Below are positions 1 through 5,196 of a stretch of 5,553 nt of DNA, piece by piece (within the stretch, counting starts at the first letter, position 1; the number at the start of each line of letters is the position of its first letter). The position numbers and the translations under genes were made by a program. The notes under the pieces are model-generated. The model did not search any database, was not told where the DNA came from, and saw only the letters and a program-made list of their open reading frames with translations. The stretch spans positions 1 through 5,553 of the forward strand of contig JAHIRR010000157.1 of assembly GCA_018818505.1 (NCBI GenBank). Direction: 5' to 3'. The DNA is from Candidatus Omnitrophota bacterium (lineage in GTDB: Bacteria > Omnitrophota > Koll11 > Gorgyraeales > Gorgyraeaceae).

Positions 1-91
1 AATCGCCTAATTTCCACGCGACCCAGCCATGCGCGTACTCGTGTATTATTACAGCAAGAAAAAATATCGAAAGTGTTATTAAAAATCTCAT
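1..91 (-). CDS. Site-2 protease (peptidase M50) family protein, N-terminal fragment
   Basis: Only the first 30 codons are in the window; the gene continues past base 1. The ATG is at 91-89. The translation is a hydrophobic helix (about residues 4-16) running into HEYAH at residues 17-21, followed by GWVAWKLGD. HExxH inside a first transmembrane helix, followed by GW.A.KLGD, is the N-terminal signature of the M50/site-2 protease group, intramembrane zinc metalloproteases in which the two His bind zinc and the Glu is catalytic. The start overlaps the stop of the SH3b gene as ATGA, and no clear Shine-Dalgarno lies upstream, so translation is probably coupled to that gene. Substrate and role cannot be seen. 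The family assignment is firm for so short a piece; this frame stays open upstream of the ATG for some codons, so the start rests on the overlap and the family pattern. Confidence 0.85.
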   Translation of the reverse strand, partial: MRFLITLSIFFLAVIIHEYAHGWVAWKLGD

Positions 92-783
92 CGGCTTTGC
101 GTTGAGAATGTCAGGTTGCCTTTTGGTTCAGGCGCCTTGCGCTCCAGCGTAAGGCCTTTAGAGAATGTTGTTTTTACAGGGGCTAACTTGACTCCTCGAC
201 TTCGTCCTTCGACGCGCTCGCCTCGCTTCGCGGGCGAAGCGGGCTTCGCTTGCTCAGGACTCGCTTCGCTCGGATCTACCAGCTCAAGTTCAAACATCAG
301 CTGGCTGGCGTGTATCCAGCCTGCTGTTTCCTCAGGCGGTTTTATCTCATACCAATCATCTTTTTCTGATACTATCCGAAGCTCCTGCGGACTTGAGGCT
401 TGGCCAAGTATGGAATATTTTGTTCCAGGCCCTGCCCTAAGATTCACGCGTGTGGCATTGACCTTGCCCTTCGACAAGCTCAGGACTTTGCCTGTACCTT
501 TTTTATCGATAATATCCACATAATCTTTATTGATATAAAGGTGCGCTGTTTCTGGCAATGCGACCTTGAACCAGCTATAACGCTTATCAACGATCTTAAC
601 AGGATCACCCTTTTTTAGTTTACCCAGGATCTCATAATTTATATTATCCCCGGCCCTTACATTCGCCCCGTCATTATTCGCAAAGCCTATTTTAGGCAAT
701 GCTTCTTCTTCAAGCGAAAAAGAAATCTTGCATAATGAAACTATCAGAGCAATCATCAAGAGAAATGCTTTCAATGTTTTCAT
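88..783 (-). CDS. Secreted protein with two bacterial SH3 (SH3b) domains
   Basis: This is a 231-residue protein. Residues 1-23 form a signal peptide (Lys residues, a hydrophobic core, then SFS as a likely cleavage region); Cys18 does not sit in a good lipobox. Two SH3b repeats follow: about residues 32-92 (NVRAGDNINYEILGKLKKGD, then YSWFKV) and about 108-165 (VNLRAGPGTKYSILGQ, then DDWYEIKPP and GWIHASQL). The N-[VL]-R-AG-x-G/D-x-x-Y-x-IL-G pattern is characteristic. SH3b domains usually bind peptidoglycan or peptides outside the cytoplasm, so an envelope role is inferred; no catalytic domain is present. The inter-domain linker (V100-G106) and the C-terminal tail (about 175-194) are encoded by repeat-like, GC-rich DNA. 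The tail has no recognisable fold. The ATG at 783 follows a run of eight G, and the stop overlaps the M50 start. Confidence 0.88.
   Translation of the reverse strand: MKTLKAFLLMIALIVSLCKISFSLEEEALPKIGFANNDGANVRAGDNINYEILGKLKKGDPVKIVDKRYSWFKVALPETAHLYINKDYVDIIDKKGTGKVLSLSKGKVNATRVNLRAGPGTKYSILGQASSPQELRIVSEKDDWYEIKPPEETAGWIHASQLMFELELVDPSEASPEQAKPASPAKRGERVEGRSRGVKLAPVKTTFSKGLTLERKAPEPKGNLTFSTQSR
204..260. repeat. GC-rich palindromic repeat-like element inside the SH3b gene tail
   Basis: The stretch is bounded by GTCCTTCGAC (204-213) and GCTCAGGAC (252-260), the two halves also seen joined at 467-486. Between them are overlapping palindromes: CGCTTCGC (224-231) with GCGAAGCG (234-241), and GCGAAGC (234-240) with GCTTCGC (243-249). 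Related GCTTCGC words continue to about 272. It is much richer in GC than the surrounding gene and encodes the low-complexity residues 175-194. It looks like a REP-type element with nested material inserted in frame; mobility is inferred. Confidence 0.6.
467..486. repeat. Short REP-like element inside the SH3b gene linker
   Basis: The 20-bp sequence CCCTTCGACAAGCTCAGGAC has its two halves repeated at 204-213 and 252-260. Its ends (GTCCT/AGGAC type) and its centre are partly palindromic. In the SH3b frame it reads VLSLSKG, residues 100-106, which falls exactly in the linker between the two SH3b domains. I recognise this word from memory as a common dispersed repeat in environmental genomes; its copy number here cannot be judged from one window. 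Confidence 0.55.
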
Positions 784-786
784 ATA

Positions 787-794
787 CCCCCCCC
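787..794 (-). promoter_or_regulatory. Poly-G (G8) ribosome-binding region of the SH3b gene
   Basis: On the minus strand, eight consecutive G sit three bases upstream of the ATG at 783. They are the only Shine-Dalgarno-like sequence before this start. The spacing is short, and a homopolymer in this place could change length by slippage and so change initiation. Confidence 0.5.
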
Positions 795-798
795 TATT

Positions 799-851
799 AC
801 CTCCGCAACCTCGGAGGTTGCCAGCACGGCAACCTCCGAGGTTGCGGAGGT
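799..851. repeat. Perfect 24-bp inverted repeat with 5-base loop
   Basis: Bases 799-822 are the exact reverse complement of 828-851, separated by AGCAC (823-827). Each arm also holds a smaller palindrome: CAACCTC and GAGGTTG around one central base (806-820 and 830-844), and CCTCCG/CGGAGG at 800-805 and 812-817. It fills nearly the whole gap between the small basic protein gene and the SH3b gene. No T-run follows on the minus strand, so it does not look like a simple intrinsic terminator. An mRNA hairpin that limits read-through or protects the upstream message is plausible. Confidence 0.85.
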
Positions 852-862
852 TTGTTCCGCGA

Positions 863-1153
863 TTACTTCTTCTTGGCTTCTTTTTTGCTCTTTGCCTCAG
901 GTTCTTTCTTAGCGCCCACGCCTGGTGCTGGGGCTGCGCCTTCAGCTGTGACCTGGCCTTCTTCAGGCTTTTCTGCCGCCTTTTCCTTCTTTACCTTGGT
1001 CCTTACTATCTTGAGTTTGGGCATGCCAAAGACAGAATCCTCGTCTTTTAGAATGCCTTTTTCCTTTAATGCAAGGAACTTTTCGAACCTCTTTAAAACC
1101 GTCCTGTGCCTTTTTCCCGCCTTAGAAGTCTTTAAACTCGGGTGCTGTGACAT
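863..1153 (-). CDS. Small basic protein, PVC-superphylum signature family, with a long tail
   Basis: From the ATG at 1153-1151 the product has 96 residues and starts MSQHPSLK. I chose this start over the in-frame ATG at 1177 because GGGGG (1158-1162) lies four bases upstream, the start is joined to the SPOR stop as TAATG, and family members begin MS..RSLK. The core, about residues 1-55, has SLK, a basic GKRHRTVLKRFEK helix, a second helix, DSVFGMPK and a basic end. This matches my recollection of the 'small basic protein' family (TIGR04137), found across Planctomycetes, Verrucomicrobia, Chlamydiae and Omnitrophica. Its role is not settled; nucleic-acid or ribosome association has been suggested from its charge. 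Residues 57-96 are an extra Lys/Ala/Glu/Pro-rich, probably disordered tail that typical members of about 55-60 residues lack. The stop is followed at once by the 24-bp inverted repeat. Confidence 0.82.
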   Translation of the reverse strand: MSQHPSLKTSKAGKRHRTVLKRFEKFLALKEKGILKDEDSVFGMPKLKIVRTKVKKEKAAEKPEEGQVTAEGAAPAPGVGAKKEPEAKSKKEAKKK

Positions 1154-1692
1154 TATTCCCCCTTTTTGACATAGCAATCTTTATATGTCTCTTTTAACTT
1201 CTTTTCCAATTGCTCTGCGTACTTTTTTTCACTAAAACCGCCCACATAAAGCTGATAGTAATCTCCTGATCTCTTAATATCAGCCTTGTATCCTATCTTT
1301 CGCAGTTTTTCTCGTTCCTGCTCTGCTGCCCCCTGAGCCTTAAAAGCCGCCAGCTGTATTACGTAGTTATCTTCTGTTGTTCGGTTCTCGGTTCTCGGTT
1401 CTCGGTTCTCGGTTTTTGTTTCTCTGTTCTCTGCCTGCCCCGTACCCGAGAGTAGCGAGTGGTTCGGAGTCCCTGCCGTCTCCCGCCTTCCTTTTTCCAC
1501 CCCCAGCGAAAAACATATTATGCACGACATCGTAAGGCCTATCGCGACAAATATTACATGCTCATAAGAAAGAGTCATGCTTTTTTTTAAATTAGGGAGC
1601 AGGATCTTTGTCTTTTTCCTTATCTTCCTGTCAGATACCTGAGACTGACCAAACAAATCCCTCTCTTGCCTATCTTGAAATCTTGCGCTCAT
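1153..1692 (-). CDS. Membrane-anchored SPOR-domain protein
   Basis: This is a 179-residue protein with bitopic topology. A charged cytoplasmic segment (1-42) leads to one transmembrane helix (about 44-65), a low-complexity linker (66-108) and a C-terminal SPOR domain (about 109-177), which starts NYVIQLAAFK and contains YYQLYVGGFSEKKYAEQL. SPOR domains bind glycan strands stripped of stem peptides and usually take proteins to the division septum, so a septal or cell-wall role is inferred. The linker is repeat-derived: a 7-bp tandem repeat gives the EN-RE-PR-TEN-R stretch near residues 93-104. The start at 1692 overlaps the end of the winged-helix gene by 23 bases; an internal Met39 just before the transmembrane helix is an alternative start, but the ATG at 1692 gives a normal basic N-terminal segment. 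Neither has a strong Shine-Dalgarno. Confidence 0.88.
   Translation of the reverse strand: MSARFQDRQERDLFGQSQVSDRKIRKKTKILLPNLKKSMTLSYEHVIFVAIGLTMSCIICFSLGVEKGRRETAGTPNHSLLSGTGQAENRETKTENREPRTENRTTEDNYVIQLAAFKAQGAAEQEREKLRKIGYKADIKRSGDYYQLYVGGFSEKKYAEQLEKKLKETYKDCYVKKGE
1381..1415. repeat. 7-bp tandem repeat in the SPOR linker
   Basis: TCGGTTC is repeated four times exactly (1381-1408), with a fifth copy ending in T (1409-1415) and degenerate copies to about 1430 (TTGTTTC, TCTGTTC). On the coding strand the unit is GAACCGA. Three units make 21 bases, hence a 7-residue peptide period. Because 7 is not a multiple of 3, gain or loss of one unit shifts the frame before the SPOR domain. Confidence 0.85.
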
Positions 1693-1951
1693 ATGTCTTT
1701 ATGTACTTTTCGATCTTTTTTAAAATGTCCTTCTGGTTCGTATATGAATAAGCCTGCGTAGAAGCTGTTTTATGACTTATCAGTATCTTTTCTTTATCCA
1801 GTTTTTTCAGCACCTTTTGGACCTTGTCCGGATCACAGCCTATCCACACAGAGATACCCTTTGCTGTATCAATACATTGAGGATTCTCATCAAAAAAAAG
1901 CAATATTTTTTTTGTAATATCGTTCTTGAATAAGGCTGTTATATTTTTCAT
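1670..1951 (-). CDS. Small winged-helix (wHTH) DNA-binding-like protein
   Basis: This is a 93-residue, basic protein. The predicted order is helix (about 11-22, ITKKILLFFDEN), helix (28-37), recognition-type helix (40-55, DPDKVQKVLKKLDKEK), beta wing (56-71, ILISHKTASTQAYSYT) and a C-terminal basic helix (72-88). This is the layout of MarR/ArsR-type winged-helix domains, although I cannot place it in a named family. It may bind DNA or serve as a protein-protein adaptor. The ATG at 1951 overlaps the stop of the HD-GYP gene as ATGA, so the two are probably translationally coupled and act in one pathway. Its 3' end overlaps the SPOR gene start. The fold is fairly likely; the function is unknown. 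Confidence 0.7.
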   Translation of the reverse strand: MKNITALFKNDITKKILLFFDENPQCIDTAKGISVWIGCDPDKVQKVLKKLDKEKILISHKTASTQAYSYTNQKDILKKIEKYIKTYERKISR

Positions 1952-3393
1952 AAGAATATCTGCTTAAATTCCTGTTTGCTCGAGAGCGATATAAATGCCT
2001 TTACCACATCCGGATCAAATTGTGTGCCTTTATTCTTCTCTAATTCCTTTGTGGCCTGCATCATGTTTTTCTTCCTGGATACCATCGCATCAAACGCGTC
2101 CACCACGGCCATGATCCTCGCGCCTATCGGGATATCCTTGCCCTTTAATCCTTCAGGATAGCCTGTGCCGTCATGCCTCTCATGGTGATACATGATCGTG
2201 GGCATGGCAGGCTTTAAGAACTCCAGGGGTTTTAGTATCTTCAGGCTTTCAAGATGCTGTTTCTTTATTATGCTGAATTCTTCTCTTGAAAGTCCGCCGC
2301 GTTTTTTTAGTATCTCATCCGGTATGCTGAATTTTCCTGTATCTGGCAGGAGCGCCGCGTAGCGCAGGTTAGTGGTCTCTTCCCTGGATAATCGCATCTC
2401 TTCCGCAAGTGCCATCACTATTTTTACAAACTGCTCAGAATGTGTATATGTGTGCGGGGATTTCGCGTCCAAAAGGGCTGCGAGAGATTTAATGCTGCCA
2501 TAGGCCATTTTTTCCTGCTCTTCATACATCTGGGCATTTCTAATAGCTATCACTGCCTGCTCTGCCAGCGTGAGCAGTATTTCCATGTCAAACTTAGTGA
2601 AAGGAGTGTTGTTGGCCTTATTTCTGGCACAAATGATACCTATGATGTCTTCTTCAACAAGAGGAACGCATACTGAATTGCGCGACAGGTCAGCTTTACC
2701 TGTCCTGGCCACCTTACATATTGCGCCAGCGCCTATCTTTATTTTTCTATATTTTTTACGCATACTGCCCGCATTGAACTTTAGATCTATGACTGCCTTT
2801 GGTATTAGGTAGTTTTTTGAAGTATCCAGAAGCATTATTGAGCAATATTTAGATCGCATCACCTGAAGCGTGAGCCTAGCGATCCTTTCTATTAATTCAT
2901 GCATATCAAGCGTTGATGTGAGAAGTCTATGTACGGTGTGTATAGTGGATAGCGCTATGGCCCTTGGCCTTATTGTATCGTAGAGTTTTCTAAGCTCCTG
3001 TTCTTTTTGAAAGTCCTTGAGGGCAAGATCTATGAAGAGTTTCATCACAGCGAGTTCTTTTTTGTCTGGCTCCCGCCGCAGATTCAAGATTACGACAAAC
3101 CCGTAAATATTATGCCCCTGCGTTATAGGCACAGAAAGGCAGGGCTTGCCTCGTGAGCCTTTAAAGACCTTGATCTCTTTTAGAAGGGCAGGTTTTATGT
3201 CTTTCAGGCTATTTGGAATTTTTTTTCTATATCGTTTCTTGGTTTCAAGAGGCGCGTATTCGGAATCAAAGAACAAAGAGTCCACTTTCCTGCCCACTAT
3301 GTCAGAAAACGCCTCTTTAAACAGCTGTATGGCGCTGCTGCCGCAGAATCTTAAGAGAAACTCCTTTTTTTCTTTTCCGTTAGACTCGCTCAT
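1948..3393 (-). CDS. GAF and HD-GYP domain protein with degenerate HD motif
   Basis: This is a 481-residue cytoplasmic protein without membrane segments. Residues 1-135 end in a GAF-like half (LSVPITQGHNIYGFVVIL); residues about 145-290 form a fuller GAF domain (STLDMHELIERIA, then SVCVPLVEEDIIGIICARNK); residues about 300-470 form the HD-GYP domain. HD-GYP enzymes hydrolyse the second messenger cyclic-di-GMP with a two- or three-metal centre. Retained here are H318 (HSEQ), D351, H380, H403-H404-E405, the GYP at 411-413 and D432 (VVDAFDAM). The HD motif reads LLPDTGK instead of LLHDIGK, so the His is Pro350. Activity may be lost or altered, and the protein could be a receptor or regulator. 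GAF domains suggest ligand sensing. The ATG at 3393 has no clear Shine-Dalgarno and follows AT-rich DNA. The stop overlaps the winged-helix start. Confidence 0.9.
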   Translation of the reverse strand: MSESNGKEKKEFLLRFCGSSAIQLFKEAFSDIVGRKVDSLFFDSEYAPLETKKRYRKKIPNSLKDIKPALLKEIKVFKGSRGKPCLSVPITQGHNIYGFVVILNLRREPDKKELAVMKLFIDLALKDFQKEQELRKLYDTIRPRAIALSTIHTVHRLLTSTLDMHELIERIARLTLQVMRSKYCSIMLLDTSKNYLIPKAVIDLKFNAGSMRKKYRKIKIGAGAICKVARTGKADLSRNSVCVPLVEEDIIGIICARNKANNTPFTKFDMEILLTLAEQAVIAIRNAQMYEEQEKMAYGSIKSLAALLDAKSPHTYTHSEQFVKIVMALAEEMRLSREETTNLRYAALLPDTGKFSIPDEILKKRGGLSREEFSIIKKQHLESLKILKPLEFLKPAMPTIMYHHERHDGTGYPEGLKGKDIPIGARIMAVVDAFDAMVSRKKNMMQATKELEKNKGTQFDPDVVKAFISLSSKQEFKQIFL

Positions 3394-3417
3394 AAATATA
3401 ATATTTAATTTTAATAA

Positions 3418-3487
3418 AACGCGAATATACGCGAATCAAACGCGAATAAACGCGAATTCAAGCTGAGTATTTGCGAGTATTCGCGTT
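3418..3487. repeat. CGCGAAT repeat with inverted copy between dgt and HD-GYP genes
   Basis: CGCGAAT occurs at 3420, 3430, 3441 and 3451, spaced 10-11 bases. The exact inverted copy ATTCGCG is at 3479-3485 and a degenerate one (ATTTGCG) lies just before it. Bases 3439-3457 can pair with 3469-3487 (10 perfect pairs, two mismatches, then seven pairs including one G-T), leaving an 11-base loop. On the minus strand it is followed by TTTTATT and AT-rich DNA (3394-3417) up to the HD-GYP start. It could weaken read-through from dgt, but it looks more like a dispersed repeat than a classic terminator. Confidence 0.75.
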
Positions 3488-3503
3488 AAATTGTTTTTTG
3501 TTT

Positions 3504-4658
3504 CTAAACTCTCTCATAAGGGTCGAATAATTTTTTGTACTCGTCCAGGGCAAACCTGTCAGTCATTCCAGCCAGGTAGTCACATACGACCCTGTAAAGG
3601 CCGTATTTTTTTGTCTTTTTCTGATCAGAAACAGGGAGCTGTTCTGGTTTTTCAATATAGACATTAAACAGCTCTGTAATAAAGCGCTCAGCCTTATTAG
3701 ACATGCGCACGACTCGCACGTTCTTATATAGATTATCGCTTAAAAACGCGCGCAACTCCAGTCTTTTTTTCTGCATGCCCTTAGAAAATGATATTAATTT
3801 TTCAGTATGCGCCCTGACATCAGATACGCTTTTGATCTGCGCATCTTTGATATTTTTTTCTGAATTCCCTACCAGGTCTTTTACGTGCGTATCTATAAGA
3901 GACCTGATCGTCTGGTATCTTTGGATCTTATCAGATAAATCGTGGCATTTCTTTTTTATATGAGAGGCAGCGCTTTTCCATAGTTCCAGGCCAGAGAGAT
4001 CCTTTGCTTCTATAAGGCCTGACGCTATGCCATCGTCTATATCGTGATTATCATAGGCGATCTCATCAGCGGCATCAACGACCTGGGTCTCTAGCGTCGC
4101 TGATTTTTCAGGCTCAAGTTCTACGAGCCTTTCTGCCCTGTCAAAAAGCGTAGTATGTTTATTTATGCCCTCTCTTACTTCCCATGTCAGGTTAAGCCCG
4201 GGAAAATCCGGATACCTCTGCTCCAGTTCATCCACCACGCGCAGCCCCTGGAGATTATGGTCAAATCCGCCATTGTCTTTCATCAAAAGGCTCAGCGTGT
4301 CCTCTCCCGCATGGCCAAAGGGCGGATGGCCGATATCATGCGCAAGGGCAATGGCCTCGACAAGATCTTCGTTCAAGGCCAATTCCCTGGCGATCGAACG
4401 CGCGATCTGGCTCACCTCTAATGTATGCGTGAGCCGTGTCCTGTAATAATCGCCTTCATGATTTACGAAGACCTGGGTCTTGTATTCAAGCTTGCGGAAG
4501 GCCGTAGAATGTATGATCCTGTCCCTGTCCCTCTGATAGCAGGACCTGTATACAGGCTCTTTTTCAGAGTGTTTTCTTCCTTTCGTATTCTTGCTCTGCA
4601 TCGCATAAGGAGCAAGAATCACTTTTTCGCGCTGCTCTATGTCCTTGCGTGTCAGCAT
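3504..4658 (-). CDS. dgt: dGTPase-like deoxynucleoside triphosphate triphosphohydrolase (HD domain)
   Basis: This enzyme family cleaves dNTPs to deoxynucleosides and triphosphate, which keeps dNTP pools low; substrate preference varies. The 384 residues show the family signatures: ILAPYAMQSKNTKGRKH near 14-30, QRDRDRIIHSTAFRKLEYKTQVFVN at 42-66, RLTHTLEV with metal ligand H78, AHDIGHPPFGHAGE with H107 and D108, and VVDAADEIAYDNHD with D198 as the likely last ligand. All four expected ligands are present, so it is probably active. Length is in the family's upper range. I start at the ATG 4658-4656, because homologues begin ML.R.D.E.RE; a TTG at 4673 adds five residues but lies inside the 4667-4714 hairpin. 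An in-frame TAA at 4685-4683 blocks further extension. Neither start has a good Shine-Dalgarno. The gene follows the HIT gene. Confidence 0.93.
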   Translation of the reverse strand: MLTRKDIEQREKVILAPYAMQSKNTKGRKHSEKEPVYRSCYQRDRDRIIHSTAFRKLEYKTQVFVNHEGDYYRTRLTHTLEVSQIARSIARELALNEDLVEAIALAHDIGHPPFGHAGEDTLSLLMKDNGGFDHNLQGLRVVDELEQRYPDFPGLNLTWEVREGINKHTTLFDRAERLVELEPEKSATLETQVVDAADEIAYDNHDIDDGIASGLIEAKDLSGLELWKSAASHIKKKCHDLSDKIQRYQTIRSLIDTHVKDLVGNSEKNIKDAQIKSVSDVRAHTEKLISFSKGMQKKRLELRAFLSDNLYKNVRVVRMSNKAERFITELFNVYIEKPEQLPVSDQKKTKKYGLYRVVCDYLAGMTDRFALDEYKKLFDPYERV

Positions 4659-4666
4659 ATAAGGTT

Positions 4667-4714
4667 TGGACAACTTCGTAAGTTACCCAAATGGGTAACT
4701 TACGAAGTTGTCCA
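4667..4714. repeat. Perfect 23-bp inverted repeat between HIT and dgt genes
   Basis: Bases 4667-4689 are the exact reverse complement of 4692-4714 around the two-base centre AA. Each arm contains the smaller palindrome AACTT-CGT-AAGTT (4672-4684 in the left arm). The element fills the gap between the HIT stop (4719) and the dgt ATG (4658). No T-run follows on the minus strand, so it is not a typical intrinsic terminator. A hairpin so close to the dgt start could affect initiation or mRNA decay. The arm core resembles that of the 799-851 element. Confidence 0.85.
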
Positions 4715-4718
4715 TGGT

Positions 4719-5180
4719 TTATTTTGTCAATAACTTGCTCAGCTCTTCCAGCGACTGCGGCATTACCTTTGTATTTGCTGTGACTGGCATGAAGTTTGTA
4801 TCGCCATCCCAGCGTGGCACAATATGAATATGGATATGACCTCTGTAGCCCGCGCCCCCGACTTTGCCAGTATTGATGCCTATATTAAAACCATGTGGTT
4901 TGAGCTTCTTTTCAAGTAAACGCTGCATGTCTTTTACCAGTTTCATCATATCCAGGAGTTCCGCGTCATTAAGCCCTTTTATATCCTTCACATGTCTGTA
5001 CGGACTCACCATCACGTGCCCATTATTATAAGGATATATATTCAATATGGCAAACGAGAACTTGGATTTTTTTACAACATAATCGTCTTTATCTGGCCTG
5101 GCCTTCAGGCAAAATATGCAGCCTTTCTTTTTCTTTGCCTTTACGAATTTGCTCCTCCAGGGAGCCCATAATTTATTCAT
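4719..5180 (-). CDS. HIT-family nucleotide hydrolase/transferase (Ap4A-type)
   Basis: HIT proteins act on the alpha-phosphate of nucleotides such as Ap4A or nucleoside phosphoramidates through a covalent nucleotidyl-histidine. The 153-residue product opens MNKLWAPWR and has a CIFC pair (Cys21, Cys24) that may help bind zinc; NIYPYNNGHVMVSPYRH at 47-63 with H55; INTGKVGGAGYRGHIHIHIVPRW at 102-124, which holds the histidine triad H115, H117, H119. The middle His of the triad is the usual nucleophile. The start at 5180 is preceded by GGAGG five bases away. An in-frame GTG at 5192 would put that ribosome-binding site inside the coding region and is unlikely. This branch resembles Ap4A hydrolases or phosphorylases; the exact substrate cannot be told. 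It lies between the phosphoesterase fragment and dgt, all on one strand. Confidence 0.93.
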   Translation of the reverse strand: MNKLWAPWRSKFVKAKKKKGCIFCLKARPDKDDYVVKKSKFSFAILNIYPYNNGHVMVSPYRHVKDIKGLNDAELLDMMKLVKDMQRLLEKKLKPHGFNIGINTGKVGGAGYRGHIHIHIVPRWDGDTNFMPVTANTKVMPQSLEELSKLLTK

Positions 5181-5185
5181 GTTTA

Positions 5186-5190
5186 CCTCC
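5186..5190 (-). promoter_or_regulatory. Shine-Dalgarno GGAGG of the HIT gene
   Basis: A perfect GGAGG on the minus strand, five bases upstream of the ATG at 5180-5178, fixes the start of the HIT gene and argues against the GTG at 5192. It lies just outside the large imperfect hairpin at 5197-5315. Confidence 0.85.
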
Positions 5191-5196
5191 ACAGAG

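Noticed and set aside
116..523. Plus-strand open frame of 135 codons opposite the SH3b gene
   Set aside because: It is antisense to a protein with a signal peptide and two recognisable SH3b domains, shows no domain of its own, and its length comes from the GC-rich repeat DNA.
799..851. Rho-independent terminator
   Set aside because: The stem is strong, but no U-run follows on the transcribed strand, and the next gene starts 16 bases further on with close operon-like spacing.
699..1169. Plus-strand open frames opposite the small basic protein gene
   Set aside because: They run across the 24-bp inverted repeat and antisense to a recognised family; their Phe/Leu-rich content mirrors the Lys/Glu-rich tail on the other strand.
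1441..1480. Possible further dispersed repeat in the SPOR linker (encoding GTPNHSLLSG)
   Set aside because: The low-complexity linker and a partial CCGA/TCGG symmetry suggested it, but no second copy exists in the window, so it cannot be supported.
3394..3417. Promoter for the HD-GYP gene
   Set aside because: The AT-rich leader contains TATTAT-like words, but AT richness alone makes these common, and no matching -35 element at the right spacing stands out.
3146..3466. Plus-strand open frame ending in NQTRINANSS-like repeats
   Set aside because: It is antisense to the HD-GYP gene, and its end is only the translation of the CGCGAAT repeats.
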